Notes: generated from the letters alone by a model not told the origin. A DNA stretch of 49,418 nt from Muribaculaceae bacterium (GCA_910573745.1 CAJSYI010000018.1:1-49418), one strand, 5' to 3'. Shown: positions 19,499 to 28,608, counted from the stretch's first letter. Numbers and translations: made by a program.

Positions 19499-19535
19499 AA
19501 CCGCCACCGACAATCATTGCCGGTGGCGGTTTTCT
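19499..19535 (+). terminator. Intrinsic terminator of the thrS-rplT operon
   Basis: 11-bp stem (19499-19509 with 19521-19531) with further pairing inside, followed by TTTCTTT. Confidence 0.9.
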
Positions 19536-19584
19536 TTAAGAACATTTTTTTAAATGACTGTCGGTTTGACTTCCTGCGAAAGAT

Positions 19585-20484
19585 TCATTTTCCATCCTTT
19601 TCGTAAAGCTGGTCGATGATTCCGTCGGCTACGCCTATGACAGGCACCATAATGTAACGGGCCTTCACCACCGAAGCCACGGTGAGGAATATCTCGGCGG
19701 CAGGAATGATTACGTCGGCACGGTCTGGCTTCAAGTTGAAGCGGATCATACGCTGTTCCACGGTCAGAGGCTTGAGTATGTGGTAAAGACGCGCAAGCTC
19801 ATCCACTGAGAAAGTGGAATTTTCTTCGTCTCTGGCTTCAGCCATCTTGTAAAGCTTGTTGATGTTGCCTCCGGACCCTATTATGTTTATGTCAGGATAA
19901 CGGGACGATATGTCCGTCAAGACATCGTTGAGCCGTGTCCATTCCTGAGGCTTCACCTTTCCGGTGAGCGTGCGCACAGTGCCTATGTTGAAAGAATCCG
20001 ACCTGAGCAACACCCCGTCGCTTATTAGGTTAATCTCGGTGCTGCCTCCGCCAACGTCCACATAAAGGAAGTTGCCTTTCCTGTCGCCTGCGCATTCCGC
20101 ATGATTGGCATATACGATTGCCGCCTCCTCTTCTCCGGCAATGATTTCAACCTTGATGCCGGTCTCTTCCGCTATTTTCCGGAGAATCTCGTGTCCGTTT
20201 TCCGCATCCCGCATAGCCGACGTGGCACAGGCACGATATTCGTCCACTTCATATATGCGCATCAACTGGCGGTATGCCTTCATTAGCCTCACCATATTGT
20301 CGGCCTTCTTCTGGGAAACCTTCCCTTTGGAGAACACGTCAAAGCCGAGACGCAATGGCACACGCAAAAGCAGCTGCTTCTTAAGGATGCCGGAAACAGC
20401 CGTCTCCAGCGGGTCTGCGGTCTTTATAAGAAGCCTTGCGGCATTGCTGCCTATGTCTATCGCCGCGAATGTCTTGTTTTTCAT
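19585..20484 (-). CDS. ppx: Ppx/GppA-family exopolyphosphatase
   Basis: 299 aa from the ATG at 20484, which overlaps the ppk stop codon in an ATGA arrangement and begins the conserved MKNKTFAAIDIGSNAARLL. The two phosphate-binding loops of the ASKHA fold are present (AAIDIGSNAARLLI and YVDVGGGSTEINL, then GSGGNINKL). The protein has only the core Ppx/GppA domains, without the HD domain of longer members. Activity on polyphosphate or on pppGpp cannot be separated by sequence alone, but coupling with ppk favours polyphosphate. Confidence 0.9.
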   Translation of the reverse strand: MKNKTFAAIDIGSNAARLLIKTADPLETAVSGILKKQLLLRVPLRLGFDVFSKGKVSQKKADNMVRLMKAYRQLMRIYEVDEYRACATSAMRDAENGHEILRKIAEETGIKVEIIAGEEEAAIVYANHAECAGDRKGNFLYVDVGGGSTEINLISDGVLLRSDSFNIGTVRTLTGKVKPQEWTRLNDVLTDISSRYPDINIIGSGGNINKLYKMAEARDEENSTFSVDELARLYHILKPLTVEQRMIRFNLKPDRADVIIPAAEIFLTVASVVKARYIMVPVIGVADGIIDQLYEKDGK

Positions 20485-22535
20485 AATTTTGCCATTTCTG
20501 TATATTGTAAATAAAGCCTTTCCTGCGAACGGAAGGGCGCAGCAGTCCCGGGCCAACACTCGTTCTTGCCAGAACCGTCCACAATAAAAGCATTGGAATT
20601 GTCGTCGAGTCCTGCCTTTATAGTCCGCATGACGTCGGCCTTCATTTCCGGGTCGAGAACCGGAGCCACCACCTCTACCCGATGGTCAAGATTCCGAGGC
20701 ATCCAGTCGGCCGAACCGATGAAGGTCTTCATTTTTCCTTTAGCACTAAACACGAAAAGCCGGGAATGTTCAAGATAACGGTCTATTATCCCGTCGGCAC
20801 CGATGTTTTCGCTGAACCCCTTAACACCCGTCACCATCGAGCAGTTGCCCCTGACGCATATCTTAACATCAACCCCTGCCCGCGATGCTTCATAAAGCTT
20901 GTCAACCATCTCCTCATCGGTTATATGGTTGATCTTTATCCATATCGCCGCTTTATGCCTACGGCGTGCATTGCGGATTTCGTCGTCGATGAGTGCCATA
21001 AAACGGCTGCGCATCTCGTTGGGGGACACCAGAAGACGCTTGAACTTAACAGGATGATAAGGCTTACGGATGAAATCGAACACGGCATCCACGTCTCTGG
21101 CAATGTCAGGCCGGGCCGTCATCATGAAATAGTCGGTATATACCCTGGCATTGCCTTCATGGAAGTTGCCTGTGCCTATCAGGGCGATGTCCCTCCTTTT
21201 CTTCATTCCGATATGTATGATCTTGGAATGCACCTTCAGCCCCTCGACCCCGAAGATGACATTGATTCCGGCCTCCTGCATCTTCTTGCTCCAGGATATG
21301 TTGCTCGACTCGTCGAACCGCGCAAGCAGTTCGACCACAGCCGTTACCTTCTTGCCGTTGCGGGCTGCACAGATCAAGGCCTCGATGATCTTTGAATCCT
21401 TGGCCACACGGTAAAGCGTGATTTTGATGCTCTTCACGTTCTTGGACACGGCGGCTTCCTGAAGCGTGCGTATCACATAGTCGAAACTCTGATACGGGAC
21501 ATGGACGAACCGGTCTTTTTCACCTATCAGCTCCAACAGACTTCGCTGCTCCTTCAGCTCCTGCGGCACGGCCGGAGTCCACACCGGATACTTCAGGTCG
21601 GCACGGCCGAAGTCAGGAAACGACATGAAATCCTTGTGGTTGTGATAACGTCCCGAAGGCTTCACCGTGTCAAGCTTGCCGAGCTTTAGCTTTTGCATAA
21701 GGGCTTTCAGGAGCGGCCGAGGCATATTGGCATCGTATATCACACGCAGCGCCGCCCCTTTCTTGCGGCTTTTCACGGCCTGTGATATTTTCTGCAACGT
21801 ACCCATACGGAGATCGTTGTCGATTTCCATCTCCGCGTCCTTCGTGAACTTGAACGAATATGCCTCGACAGACCGGAAGCCCATACCGGTGAATATCATA
21901 GGCAACGCGAACCGAATCACGTCGTCGAGGTACATGACGAATTTCTTTCCGTCAGACTCAGGAAGCACGAAGAACCGTCCGCATTTGTCGGCAGGAAGAC
22001 GTATGAGCGCGTAGTCCTCGCGGCCATCCTTGTCTTTGAGACTGACGGCAAGGTGTATGTGGTCATCGTTCTCGCGGGCAAGACCGGCCACCTTGTCGAG
22101 CCATACAGGCGATACGAAACCGGAAATCTTCCTGCGGAAGAGACATCTGACGAAATGCGCCTGTGCATCGTCGAGCTGAGTCTCGTTGAGGAAGACGATG
22201 TTCTCCTTTCCCAGCGCGTCCACTATACGCCGAAGCGTATCCTCGTATTCACGGGAATAGGCGGAGTCGAGCGCGGCAATGTGTTCGTAGAGGTCTTTCG
22301 CACGCTGCCGCTGCTCGGCGAAAGCCCTATCTGAAGTCTCGGCTATGCGGGCTATGGTCGCCATGCGCACACGGAAGAACTCGTCAAGGTTGTTGCTGTA
22401 TATGCCCATAAACGAAAGTCGTTCGAGCAAAGGCACGTCGTCGCGCTGCGCCTCAAGCAGGATACGTCGGTTGAAATACATCCAGCTTACATCGCGGTCG
22501 ATATACGGATAATCTGATATGTCAGTGTTGGACAT
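20481..22535 (-). CDS. ppk: Polyphosphate kinase 1
   Basis: 684 aa, the expected size. N-domain (YIDRDVSWMYFNRRIL), head domain with SNNLDEFFRVRMA, and two phospholipase-D-like C-domains: the phosphorylated His lies in VHSKIIHIGMKKRRD, with FHEGNARVYTDY after it, and VKICVRGNCSMVTGVKG in the second. The enzyme makes polyphosphate from ATP at the membrane. It is translationally coupled to ppx through a 4-bp overlap, so synthesis and breakdown are made together. Confidence 0.97.
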   Translation of the reverse strand: MSNTDISDYPYIDRDVSWMYFNRRILLEAQRDDVPLLERLSFMGIYSNNLDEFFRVRMATIARIAETSDRAFAEQRQRAKDLYEHIAALDSAYSREYEDTLRRIVDALGKENIVFLNETQLDDAQAHFVRCLFRRKISGFVSPVWLDKVAGLARENDDHIHLAVSLKDKDGREDYALIRLPADKCGRFFVLPESDGKKFVMYLDDVIRFALPMIFTGMGFRSVEAYSFKFTKDAEMEIDNDLRMGTLQKISQAVKSRKKGAALRVIYDANMPRPLLKALMQKLKLGKLDTVKPSGRYHNHKDFMSFPDFGRADLKYPVWTPAVPQELKEQRSLLELIGEKDRFVHVPYQSFDYVIRTLQEAAVSKNVKSIKITLYRVAKDSKIIEALICAARNGKKVTAVVELLARFDESSNISWSKKMQEAGINVIFGVEGLKVHSKIIHIGMKKRRDIALIGTGNFHEGNARVYTDYFMMTARPDIARDVDAVFDFIRKPYHPVKFKRLLVSPNEMRSRFMALIDDEIRNARRRHKAAIWIKINHITDEEMVDKLYEASRAGVDVKICVRGNCSMVTGVKGFSENIGADGIIDRYLEHSRLFVFSAKGKMKTFIGSADWMPRNLDHRVEVVAPVLDPEMKADVMRTIKAGLDDNSNAFIVDGSGKNECWPGTAAPFRSQERLYLQYTEMAKL

Positions 22536-22632
22536 TGCTTTCTCAAAAATAGGGGAATCACAGGAACCGTCTGAAAAAACACCAAACAGACTCCTTTATC
22601 CGAAGAACGGATTATGACGGCAAGCGGTTCAT

Positions 22633-22663
22633 TTTGCCGTATCGCCAGATTTGAGTAATTTTG
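22633..22663 (+). promoter_or_regulatory. Bacteroidota-type promoter overlapping a gene start
   Basis: TTTG at 22633-22636, 19 nt, TAATTTTG at 22656-22663: a consensus match. The expected transcription start (about 22668-22670) is at or after the first in-frame ATGs (22666, 22669), so the message is leaderless or uses the ATG at 22681. Confidence 0.7.
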
Positions 22664-22665
22664 CA

Positions 22666-22923
22666 ATGATGAAAAAAGCGATGGAGACACTCAAGAAGAG
22701 GCTCAAAGGGCTTTCGTTCCGCACCGGGGTGATAGTCCTCTGCTGTTGCGTGCCTTTCTACCTACTGAGCTTCGGACAGATGCTGCTGCCCATATCAGTA
22801 GGTATGAAGTCAGCACTGTGGATAGTGCTTTTCGGCCTCGCGAAGACGTTCCAATACGCCGGGCTGGCCATTCTCGGAGCCGAAGGCATCCGTCGCCTCC
22901 GCAGCCGTATGAGACGTAAATAA
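22666..22923 (+). CDS. Small membrane protein of unknown function
   Basis: 85 aa from the ATG at 22666, or 84 or 80 aa from the ATGs at 22669 and 22681. A basic N-terminus (KRLKGLSFRTG) is followed by two hydrophobic segments, VIVLCCCVPFYLLSFGQMLL and SALWIVLFGLAKTFQYAGLA, and a basic tail (RRLRSRMRRK). It is thus a two-helix inner-membrane protein with both ends probably cytoplasmic. I recall similar small proteins in other Bacteroidales but no function. It is divergent from ppk and has its own promoter. Confidence 0.75.
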   Translation: MMKKAMETLKKRLKGLSFRTGVIVLCCCVPFYLLSFGQMLLPISVGMKSALWIVLFGLAKTFQYAGLAILGAEGIRRLRSRMRRK

Positions 22924-23050
22924 CAGAAACACGGCATCACTCCAAAGGCCGTGTTTTCATCTCGACAAGGACAGACATCACCGTTGAATGCTTCAACTTA
23001 ACGCGCATACAGAAACCAAAATCACAAAAATGAAGAAAACCGACGAAAAA

Positions 23051-23082
23051 TTTGGAAGTACGAACTTTTTGTGCTACCTTTG
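23051..23082 (+). promoter_or_regulatory. Bacteroidota-type promoter of the nitroreductase leader
   Basis: TTTG at 23051-23054, 20 nt, TACCTTTG at 23075-23082. It lies about 390 bp before the nitroreductase start, which implies a long untranslated leader or a separate small RNA. Confidence 0.75.
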
Positions 23083-23087
23083 CGTTG

Positions 23088-23400
23088 TAAAATCAAAGCA
23101 AGAGAGCTGACAAGGGCGGCGAGGCTTCTCAAAAAGCCTGCAAGCCCAAACCCAAACGACAATCCACATACCACATCAAAGTTGATTGGGAAACTCATCA
23201 AATTTTATCGAAATACCGAGACAAGCTTCCTTTGTCGATGGCGGGCCGCACTTCCCATACGGGATGCCGCTTCTTATGAGGCGCGGCGGATTACAAAGAT
23301 GAAGAGGCACTCAAATCCTGTCATTCGGAGTTTCATCGCATCCTTTGGTGTGGATCTTATAAGGCCGACGGCCGTCGTAAAGGCGGTCGCCGGTTTTTTT
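23088..23400 (+). promoter_or_regulatory. Long structured leader (or independent small RNA) upstream of the nitroreductase
   Basis: About 310 nt lie between a consensus promoter and an intrinsic terminator. Visible local hairpins: 23122-23127/23134-23139 (6 bp), 23182-23186/23197-23201 (5 bp, extendable) and TCCC/GGGA near 23255, ending in the terminator at 23365-23400. One frame is open through the whole region and into the nitroreductase, but the predicted peptide has no recognisable domain and crosses the terminator. No match to the TPP, FMN, cobalamin, SAM, glycine, RNase P, tmRNA or SRP core motifs was found by eye. It is either an attenuated 5' leader or a free-standing RNA gene. Confidence 0.5.
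23365..23400 (+). terminator. Intrinsic terminator inside the nitroreductase leader (possible attenuator)
   Basis: 10-position stem (23365-23374 with 23384-23393; one A-C mismatch and one G-T wobble), 9-nt loop, then seven T residues (23394-23400). It stands 69 nt before the nitroreductase ATG. Confidence 0.75.
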
Positions 23401-23469
23401 GTCAATCGCATCCCCATATCAATTGACAAACACTCTTTTAATGAAAAATTCAAATTTCTGAACCCAAAT

Positions 23470-24228
23470 ATGACAATGAAAGACGTAAAGACTTCTTTGC
23501 TCGAACGCACAAGCGTGCGCCGTTACGAACGCGAACCGATACCTCAGGAGACTATGGATATGATCTACAAGGCCGTGGAGAACACTCCCACGAGCTACAA
23601 CGGCCAGCAGTTCTCCGTAATCGACATATCCGACCAGGAGCTAAAGGAAAAACTGTATGAACTCACAAACCAGAAGCAGCTCAAGACCTGCAACCGCCTC
23701 CTCATCTTCTGTTCGGACTACAACAAGATCACGCGCCTGGCAGAGAAGAAAGGCTTCGACGTGCCGCCGTTCACCGACACTATGGACGGAGTAACCATCG
23801 GCATCATCGACGCTTCGCTGGCCATGATGGGCGCGGTGGTGGCTGCACAGGCAGCCGGCCTCGGAAGCAACTGCGTGGGCTATCTGCGCACGGTGGATCC
23901 GGCAAAAGTCGCCGAACTCCTGAAGCTTCCGAAAGGCGTCTTCGTGGTCTGCGGCCTCGCGCTCGGCGTACCCCGCGAACAGCCCGACCTGAAGCCGAAG
24001 CAGCCAGCATCGCTCGTGTTCCACAAGAACTGCTACCGTCAGGACACGGACAAAATGACAGAAGAGCTGGGGGCATACGACGAGACCGTGAAGCATTACA
24101 ATCAGACACGTGCCGGAGGCACCTCGGACAACGACTGGTGCGGCCACATACTCGACTATTACCGACACGCGATGGAATACCGAATCCTCGACTATCTCAA
24201 GGCCCAGGGCTACGACGTAAAACGATGA
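23470..24228 (+). CDS. Nitroreductase-family flavoprotein
   Basis: 252 aa from the ATG at 23470 (a second ATG at 23476 is equally possible). The fold is the FMN-dependent nitroreductase: RTSVRRYEREPIPQE at the N-terminus (FMN phosphate contact), NTPTSYNGQQFSVI, IDASLAMMGAVVAAQAAGLG, then GVFVVCGLALGVPRE. The roughly 60-residue tail (YDETVKHYNQTR, then DWCGHILDYYRHAMEYRILD) fits NfsA/NADPH-type relatives. Physiological substrate unknown; members reduce nitro groups, flavins or quinones using NAD(P)H. It is monocistronic, with the long attenuator-type leader before it and a palindromic terminator after it. Confidence 0.9.
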   Translation: MTMKDVKTSLLERTSVRRYEREPIPQETMDMIYKAVENTPTSYNGQQFSVIDISDQELKEKLYELTNQKQLKTCNRLLIFCSDYNKITRLAEKKGFDVPPFTDTMDGVTIGIIDASLAMMGAVVAAQAAGLGSNCVGYLRTVDPAKVAELLKLPKGVFVVCGLALGVPREQPDLKPKQPASLVFHKNCYRQDTDKMTEELGAYDETVKHYNQTRAGGTSDNDWCGHILDYYRHAMEYRILDYLKAQGYDVKR

Positions 24229-24242
24229 CGGACATACAAACA

Positions 24243-24276
24243 AAGGAGGGGCGGCAATCGATTGCCGCCCCTCCTT
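24243..24276. terminator. Palindromic bidirectional terminator
   Basis: A perfect 34-bp palindrome (24243-24276) between the converging nitroreductase and SulP genes. It folds into about 15 bp with a TCGA loop; T-rich bases flank it on the minus strand. Confidence 0.75.
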
Positions 24277-24297
24277 GTGTTCCACACTATGCTGGAT

Positions 24298-25998
24298 TCA
24301 GGATTCCCCTGCCCTCTTGGCCACGGCATTGGCCATAACCACGGCATTGGTGATGTGGTCGCAGATGTGTTCCTCTCCGATCAGCTTGTCAATCCCCGCC
24401 TGGTGAAGGGATTTCCGTACGCTCTCGTTCACTCCTGACAGCACTATCTCTATCCCCTCTTTCTGGCTCGACGTGATGAGAAGCTCAAGATTGTGGAGAG
24501 CGGTGGAGTCGATGAACGGAACCTTGCGCATACGGATTATACGCACTGTCGGCTTGTCATGCATCGTGGAGCGCATCAACTCGTCGAACTTTGTAGCTAT
24601 TCCGAAGAAGAACGGGCCGTCGATTTCATAGACAGACACGCCTTTCTCCACCTTCAGCACCTCATGATGGTCAAAGTCAGTGCCTTCGGCCACATCGAGC
24701 TGTTCACTGTAGACGCGTATCTGAGAATTTTCCATGACACGCCTGAGGAAAAGCACCACGGCAAGCAAAAGGCCTATTTCAATCGCGATGGTGAGGTCGA
24801 ACACCACAGTCAGAAGGAACGTGGCAAGAAGCACATATATGTCGCTGCGCGGGGAATGGAAAATCCCGACCACGGTGCGCCAACCGCTCATATTGTAGCT
24901 CACCACGATGAGCACAGCCGCCAGACACGACATCGGCACCAGATTGATCAACGGCATAAGGAAGAGGAAAATAAGAAGAAGCACCACGGCATGGATTATC
25001 CCAGCCACAGGTGTCCGTCCGCCGTTGGTGATGTTGGTCATCGTACGCGCGATTGCCCCCGTAACCGGTATTCCACCGAACATCGGCACCACGACATTGG
25101 CAAGGCCCTGCCCTATCAGCTCCGTATTGGAATTGGTGCGAGACCCCGTAACGCCGTCGGCCACCGTAGCCGAAAGCAGCGACTCTATGGCGCCAAGCAT
25201 CGCTATGGTGAACGCGGAAGGAAGCAGACGGTTGATTATCTCCATATTGAGAGTGAACCCATGAGGCATCGGGAGATCCGTAGCCATGTCCCTGAAACGC
25301 ATACCGATTGTCTCCACCTGAAGCTCCGGCCTAAGCCACGCGATCAGCGTGGTCGCCGCCGTGATTATGATGATGGAAATCAACGCACCCGGCAGTCGGC
25401 GCGAAATCTTAGGGGTAAGGATGATAATCAGCAACGAAGCCAGACCGACAGAAAGCGTATAAAGGTCAATCTTTCCGAAACTGGAGAAATAAACACCCCA
25501 CTTGGAGACGAAGTCGCTCGGCACGTCGGTCAGCCCAAGGCCGAAAAAGTCGTTCATCTGCGTAGAAAATATGGTCAAGGCAATACCTGCCGTAAAACCC
25601 ACCACCACCGGATAAGGGATGAACTTGACTACTGTGCCGAGCCGGAACAGCCCCATAAGCACCAGAATGATTCCGGCCATAAACGTGGCCACCGCCAGGC
25701 CGGTGAGTCCGAACTCCGTGATTATTCCGGCCACGATGACTATGAAAGCCCCGGTAGGGCCGCCGATCTGAACTGAATTGCCGCCGAAAGCGGAAACCAT
25801 GAAACCGCCTATGATTGCCGTTATAAGCCCTATCGTAGGGCTTACTCCGGAAGCGATTCCGAAAGCGATGGCCAACGGCAAAGCCACTATGCCGACCACC
25901 ACGCCGGCAATAAGGTCAGACTTGAACCTGGCCGCCGAATAAGACGAGAACACCTCCAGCAGCTTAGGCCGGAAGTCGAGTTTTCCTGTAAGATTCAT
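24298..25998 (-). CDS. SulP (SLC26) family anion transporter with STAS domain
   Basis: 566 aa. The membrane part (about 1-420) begins with the SulP signature region (DLIAGVVVGIVALPLAIAFG, then SGVSPTIGLITAIIGG) and shows some 12-14 hydrophobic segments. The cytoplasmic STAS domain is at about 440-555 (VSVYEIDGPFFFGIATKFDE, then VPFIDSTALHNLELL). SulP proteins carry sulfate, bicarbonate or dicarboxylates, often with Na+ or H+; the substrate cannot be told here. No sulfate-assimilation or carbonic anhydrase gene is adjacent. It has its own consensus promoter. Confidence 0.93.
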   Translation of the reverse strand: MNLTGKLDFRPKLLEVFSSYSAARFKSDLIAGVVVGIVALPLAIAFGIASGVSPTIGLITAIIGGFMVSAFGGNSVQIGGPTGAFIVIVAGIITEFGLTGLAVATFMAGIILVLMGLFRLGTVVKFIPYPVVVGFTAGIALTIFSTQMNDFFGLGLTDVPSDFVSKWGVYFSSFGKIDLYTLSVGLASLLIIILTPKISRRLPGALISIIIITAATTLIAWLRPELQVETIGMRFRDMATDLPMPHGFTLNMEIINRLLPSAFTIAMLGAIESLLSATVADGVTGSRTNSNTELIGQGLANVVVPMFGGIPVTGAIARTMTNITNGGRTPVAGIIHAVVLLLIFLFLMPLINLVPMSCLAAVLIVVSYNMSGWRTVVGIFHSPRSDIYVLLATFLLTVVFDLTIAIEIGLLLAVVLFLRRVMENSQIRVYSEQLDVAEGTDFDHHEVLKVEKGVSVYEIDGPFFFGIATKFDELMRSTMHDKPTVRIIRMRKVPFIDSTALHNLELLITSSQKEGIEIVLSGVNESVRKSLHQAGIDKLIGEEHICDHITNAVVMANAVAKRAGES

Positions 25999-26028
25999 AA
26001 TTACGAGTTTTTCCGAGAAAAATTACGG

Positions 26029-26059
26029 CAAAGTTACTCACTTTTCCCGACCCGGCAAA
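26029..26059 (-). promoter_or_regulatory. Bacteroidota-type promoter for the SulP gene
   Basis: On the minus strand: TTTG (26059-26056), 19 nt, TAACTTTG (26036-26029). The leader is about 25 nt. Confidence 0.85.
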
Positions 26060-26155
26060 ATCACGAGAACGCTTCCCCCCAGAAAAAGAACGAATCGCAG
26101 AGTCAAAGGGCAAACAGCGTGTCCAACCCCACAAACACCTCTGAAAATCAGCCAA

Positions 26156-26187
26156 TTTGCGCCAATGGTAAAAAATTGGTAATTTTG
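26156..26187 (+). promoter_or_regulatory. Bacteroidota-type promoter for the TamL-like gene
   Basis: TTTG (26156-26159), 20 nt, TAATTTTG (26180-26187), 19 bp before the ATG. Confidence 0.85.
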
Positions 26188-26206
26188 CGTCCTATTTCTG
26201 TATTAT

Positions 26207-28555
26207 ATGCGATTCAGGCTCCGGAATAAGGTTCTTGCGGTCGGCGCGGCAACGGCGGTTACACTGCTTGCCGCGTGCAACAGCGCACGCCATGTCGAAG
26301 AGGGGCATTATCTCCTTGACCGTGTGGAGGTAGAGGTTGCCGATTCTGCCAGTTCAGTAGACGGGCGCGCGATGCAGCCTTACCTGCGCCAACAGCCCAA
26401 CCACCGCATGCTATGGAGCGCGAAATGGCAGCTTGGAATCTATAATCTCAGCGGCAAGGACACCACGAAATGGATCAACCGTTTCCTTAGGAAAATAGGA
26501 GAGGCTCCGGTGGTCTACGATTCCGCCCTGACGGCGCAAAGTGTAAATCAGCTTACACGCGCGCTGGAAAACAAAGGTTATTTGTCCGCCCGTGTGGAGG
26601 CCGACACTGTGGCTGACGCCGACAAAAGGAAAATGAGCGTCAATTACCGTCTCTTCCCAGGCAGGCCCCATCGCATCAGGAACATACAGTATTCTTTCCC
26701 GACCGATTCGCTGAGGGAACTTGTGATGGCCGACTCGGCCCATTTCACCGTGCGTCCCGGCGACAACCTTGACCTGTCGCTTCTAGAGTCAATGCGCGAA
26801 GAGATAAGCCGCCATCTGCGCAACCGCGGATATTTCGCGTTCACAAAGGAATACATAACCTTCAACGCCGACACCACCGAAGGAAGCCTTGACGTAGACC
26901 TTACGATGACGGTAAGGCCGCCTTATGTGCGGCCCGGCTCCATACAGACTCTTGACGACCACAGAGAGTATTTCGTGCGTTCCATCAGGGTGATTACCGA
27001 CTATAATCCGGCGGTGGACACGGACATAACCTCAATCGCGGCGCAGGACACGCTGGCCTACAAGGACATGGAGATTTTCTACGGCGACAAACGCTACCTG
27101 CGACCTTCCGTCCTTTATGAGAATTGTTTTCTGCGGGTGGGACGTCCTTACCGGGAAGCGGACGTGAACCGCACATACCAGGCGTTGTCGAGGCTCAACA
27201 TCCTGAAATTCATAAACGTGCGCTTTGTGCCGGCAATGTCCGACGGACGTACAGGGCTTCTCGACGCTTATATTTTGCTCACGCGCGGCAAGAGCCAGAG
27301 CGTGGCTTTCGAGCTTGAGGGCACCAATTCAGAGGGAGACCTGGGTGTGGCCGCTGCCATAACATATTCACACCGCAACGTCGGCAAAGGCTCGGAGACG
27401 CTGACGGCCAAGGTTCGCGGCGCATACGAATCAATCAGCGGCAAAATCGACGGATTCATCCACGACCGTTACATGGAGTATTCCGCCGACCTGGGACTGG
27501 ATTTCCCCAAGTTCAAGGCCCCGTTCCTGAAGGAAAGCTTCAAACGCAGGGTCATGGCCACTACGGAATTCAACATGTCGCTCAACTATCAGGAGCGTCC
27601 GGAATACACCCGAATCATTGCCACTGCCGGATGGGGATACCGATGGATGGAACGCCGCACACGCAACAGACATACGTTCACGCTGATTGACGTGAACTAC
27701 GTCTATCTTCCGGAAAGCACCATTGATTTCCTTGACCAGATCGCCCCCGACAATCCGTTGCTCCGCTACAGTTATGAAGACCATTTCATAATGCGTATGG
27801 GCTACAGTTTCTATCATACCAACAAGCGGCGTGAAGCACCGTGGAGCCGTCAGATGCAACAGAATGTCTATACCATAAGGGTGAATGCCGAAGTAGCCGG
27901 CAACCTGCTCTTCGGACTCAACAGCATCTTCAACCACAGGTCCGATTTCCGTCGGAACCCTTATAAAATCTTCGGAATACGCTACTCACAGTATTTCAAG
28001 GCTGAGGCCGACTACGGGGCTTTCCATATTTTCGACCGGCGCAATTCGCTTGCCTGGCACATCGGGCTGGGCATCGGCATTCCATACGGAAACTCCACCA
28101 TACTTCCTTTTGAAAAGCGTTTCTACGGCGGAGGAGCCAACGGAGTGCGCGGATGGGCAGTGAGGACTCTCGGCCCGGGCTCGTTTGACGGCAGCAATTC
28201 CGTGAGCAGTTTCATAAACCAGTGCGGCGACATACGTTTCGACGCCTCGGTGGAATACCGTGCCAAGCTGTTCTGGGTGGTGGAGCTGGGACTGTTCGTG
28301 GACATGGGCAATATCTGGACAATCCACGATTATCCCAACCAGCCCGGAGGAATGTTCCGCTTCAATACGTTCTATAAACAGTTGGCGGCTTCCTACGGCG
28401 CAGGAATAAGACTGGATTTCTCATATTTCCTCCTTCGTCTGGATTTGGGCATGAAGGCGCACAATCCTGCACGCGGTCAGGAGCCTTGGCCCCTCATTCA
28501 TCCGAAGTGGAGCCGGGACTCAAGCCTCCACTTCTCCATAGGATACCCTTTCTGA
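26207..28555 (+). CDS. tamL: Omp85-family outer-membrane lipoprotein, TamL-like (BamA/TamA superfamily)
   Basis: 782 aa. The N-terminus is a lipoprotein signal with lipobox (LLAAC at about 20-24), then NSARHVEEGHYLLDRVEVEV, the typical start of the lipidated TamA variant of Bacteroidota. POTRA-like segments occupy about 40-360. The 16-strand barrel follows, with the Omp85 loop motif at about 647-660 (GGGANGVRGW) and a C-terminus ending in an aromatic (SLHFSIGYPF), as outer-membrane insertion signals do. Known role of TamA/TamL: with TamB, assembly of outer-membrane proteins and lipid transport. No tamB-like gene lies next to it here, so the assignment rests on the lipobox and the Omp85 fold. 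Confidence 0.85.
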   Translation: MRFRLRNKVLAVGAATAVTLLAACNSARHVEEGHYLLDRVEVEVADSASSVDGRAMQPYLRQQPNHRMLWSAKWQLGIYNLSGKDTTKWINRFLRKIGEAPVVYDSALTAQSVNQLTRALENKGYLSARVEADTVADADKRKMSVNYRLFPGRPHRIRNIQYSFPTDSLRELVMADSAHFTVRPGDNLDLSLLESMREEISRHLRNRGYFAFTKEYITFNADTTEGSLDVDLTMTVRPPYVRPGSIQTLDDHREYFVRSIRVITDYNPAVDTDITSIAAQDTLAYKDMEIFYGDKRYLRPSVLYENCFLRVGRPYREADVNRTYQALSRLNILKFINVRFVPAMSDGRTGLLDAYILLTRGKSQSVAFELEGTNSEGDLGVAAAITYSHRNVGKGSETLTAKVRGAYESISGKIDGFIHDRYMEYSADLGLDFPKFKAPFLKESFKRRVMATTEFNMSLNYQERPEYTRIIATAGWGYRWMERRTRNRHTFTLIDVNYVYLPESTIDFLDQIAPDNPLLRYSYEDHFIMRMGYSFYHTNKRREAPWSRQMQQNVYTIRVNAEVAGNLLFGLNSIFNHRSDFRRNPYKIFGIRYSQYFKAEADYGAFHIFDRRNSLAWHIGLGIGIPYGNSTILPFEKRFYGGGANGVRGWAVRTLGPGSFDGSNSVSSFINQCGDIRFDASVEYRAKLFWVVELGLFVDMGNIWTIHDYPNQPGGMFRFNTFYKQLAASYGAGIRLDFSYFLLRLDLGMKAHNPARGQEPWPLIHPKWSRDSSLHFSIGYPF

Positions 28556-28608
28556 CGGCTTGCCCCCAGAAAGGGAGTGAACAGCGAGTATGAATCAACA
28601 ATGAAAAT

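Noticed and set aside
23366..23377. CGACGGCCGTCG palindrome as an operator
   Set aside because: It is better explained as part of the left arm and loop of the terminator at 23365-23400.
23071..23469. In-frame N-terminal extension of the nitroreductase by 133 codons
   Set aside because: It begins at a non-ATG codon inside the promoter, shows no domain and crosses an intrinsic terminator; family homology starts at 23470.
24243..24276. The long palindrome as a recombination or attachment site
   Set aside because: It sits exactly between two converging genes and is adequately explained as a shared terminator.
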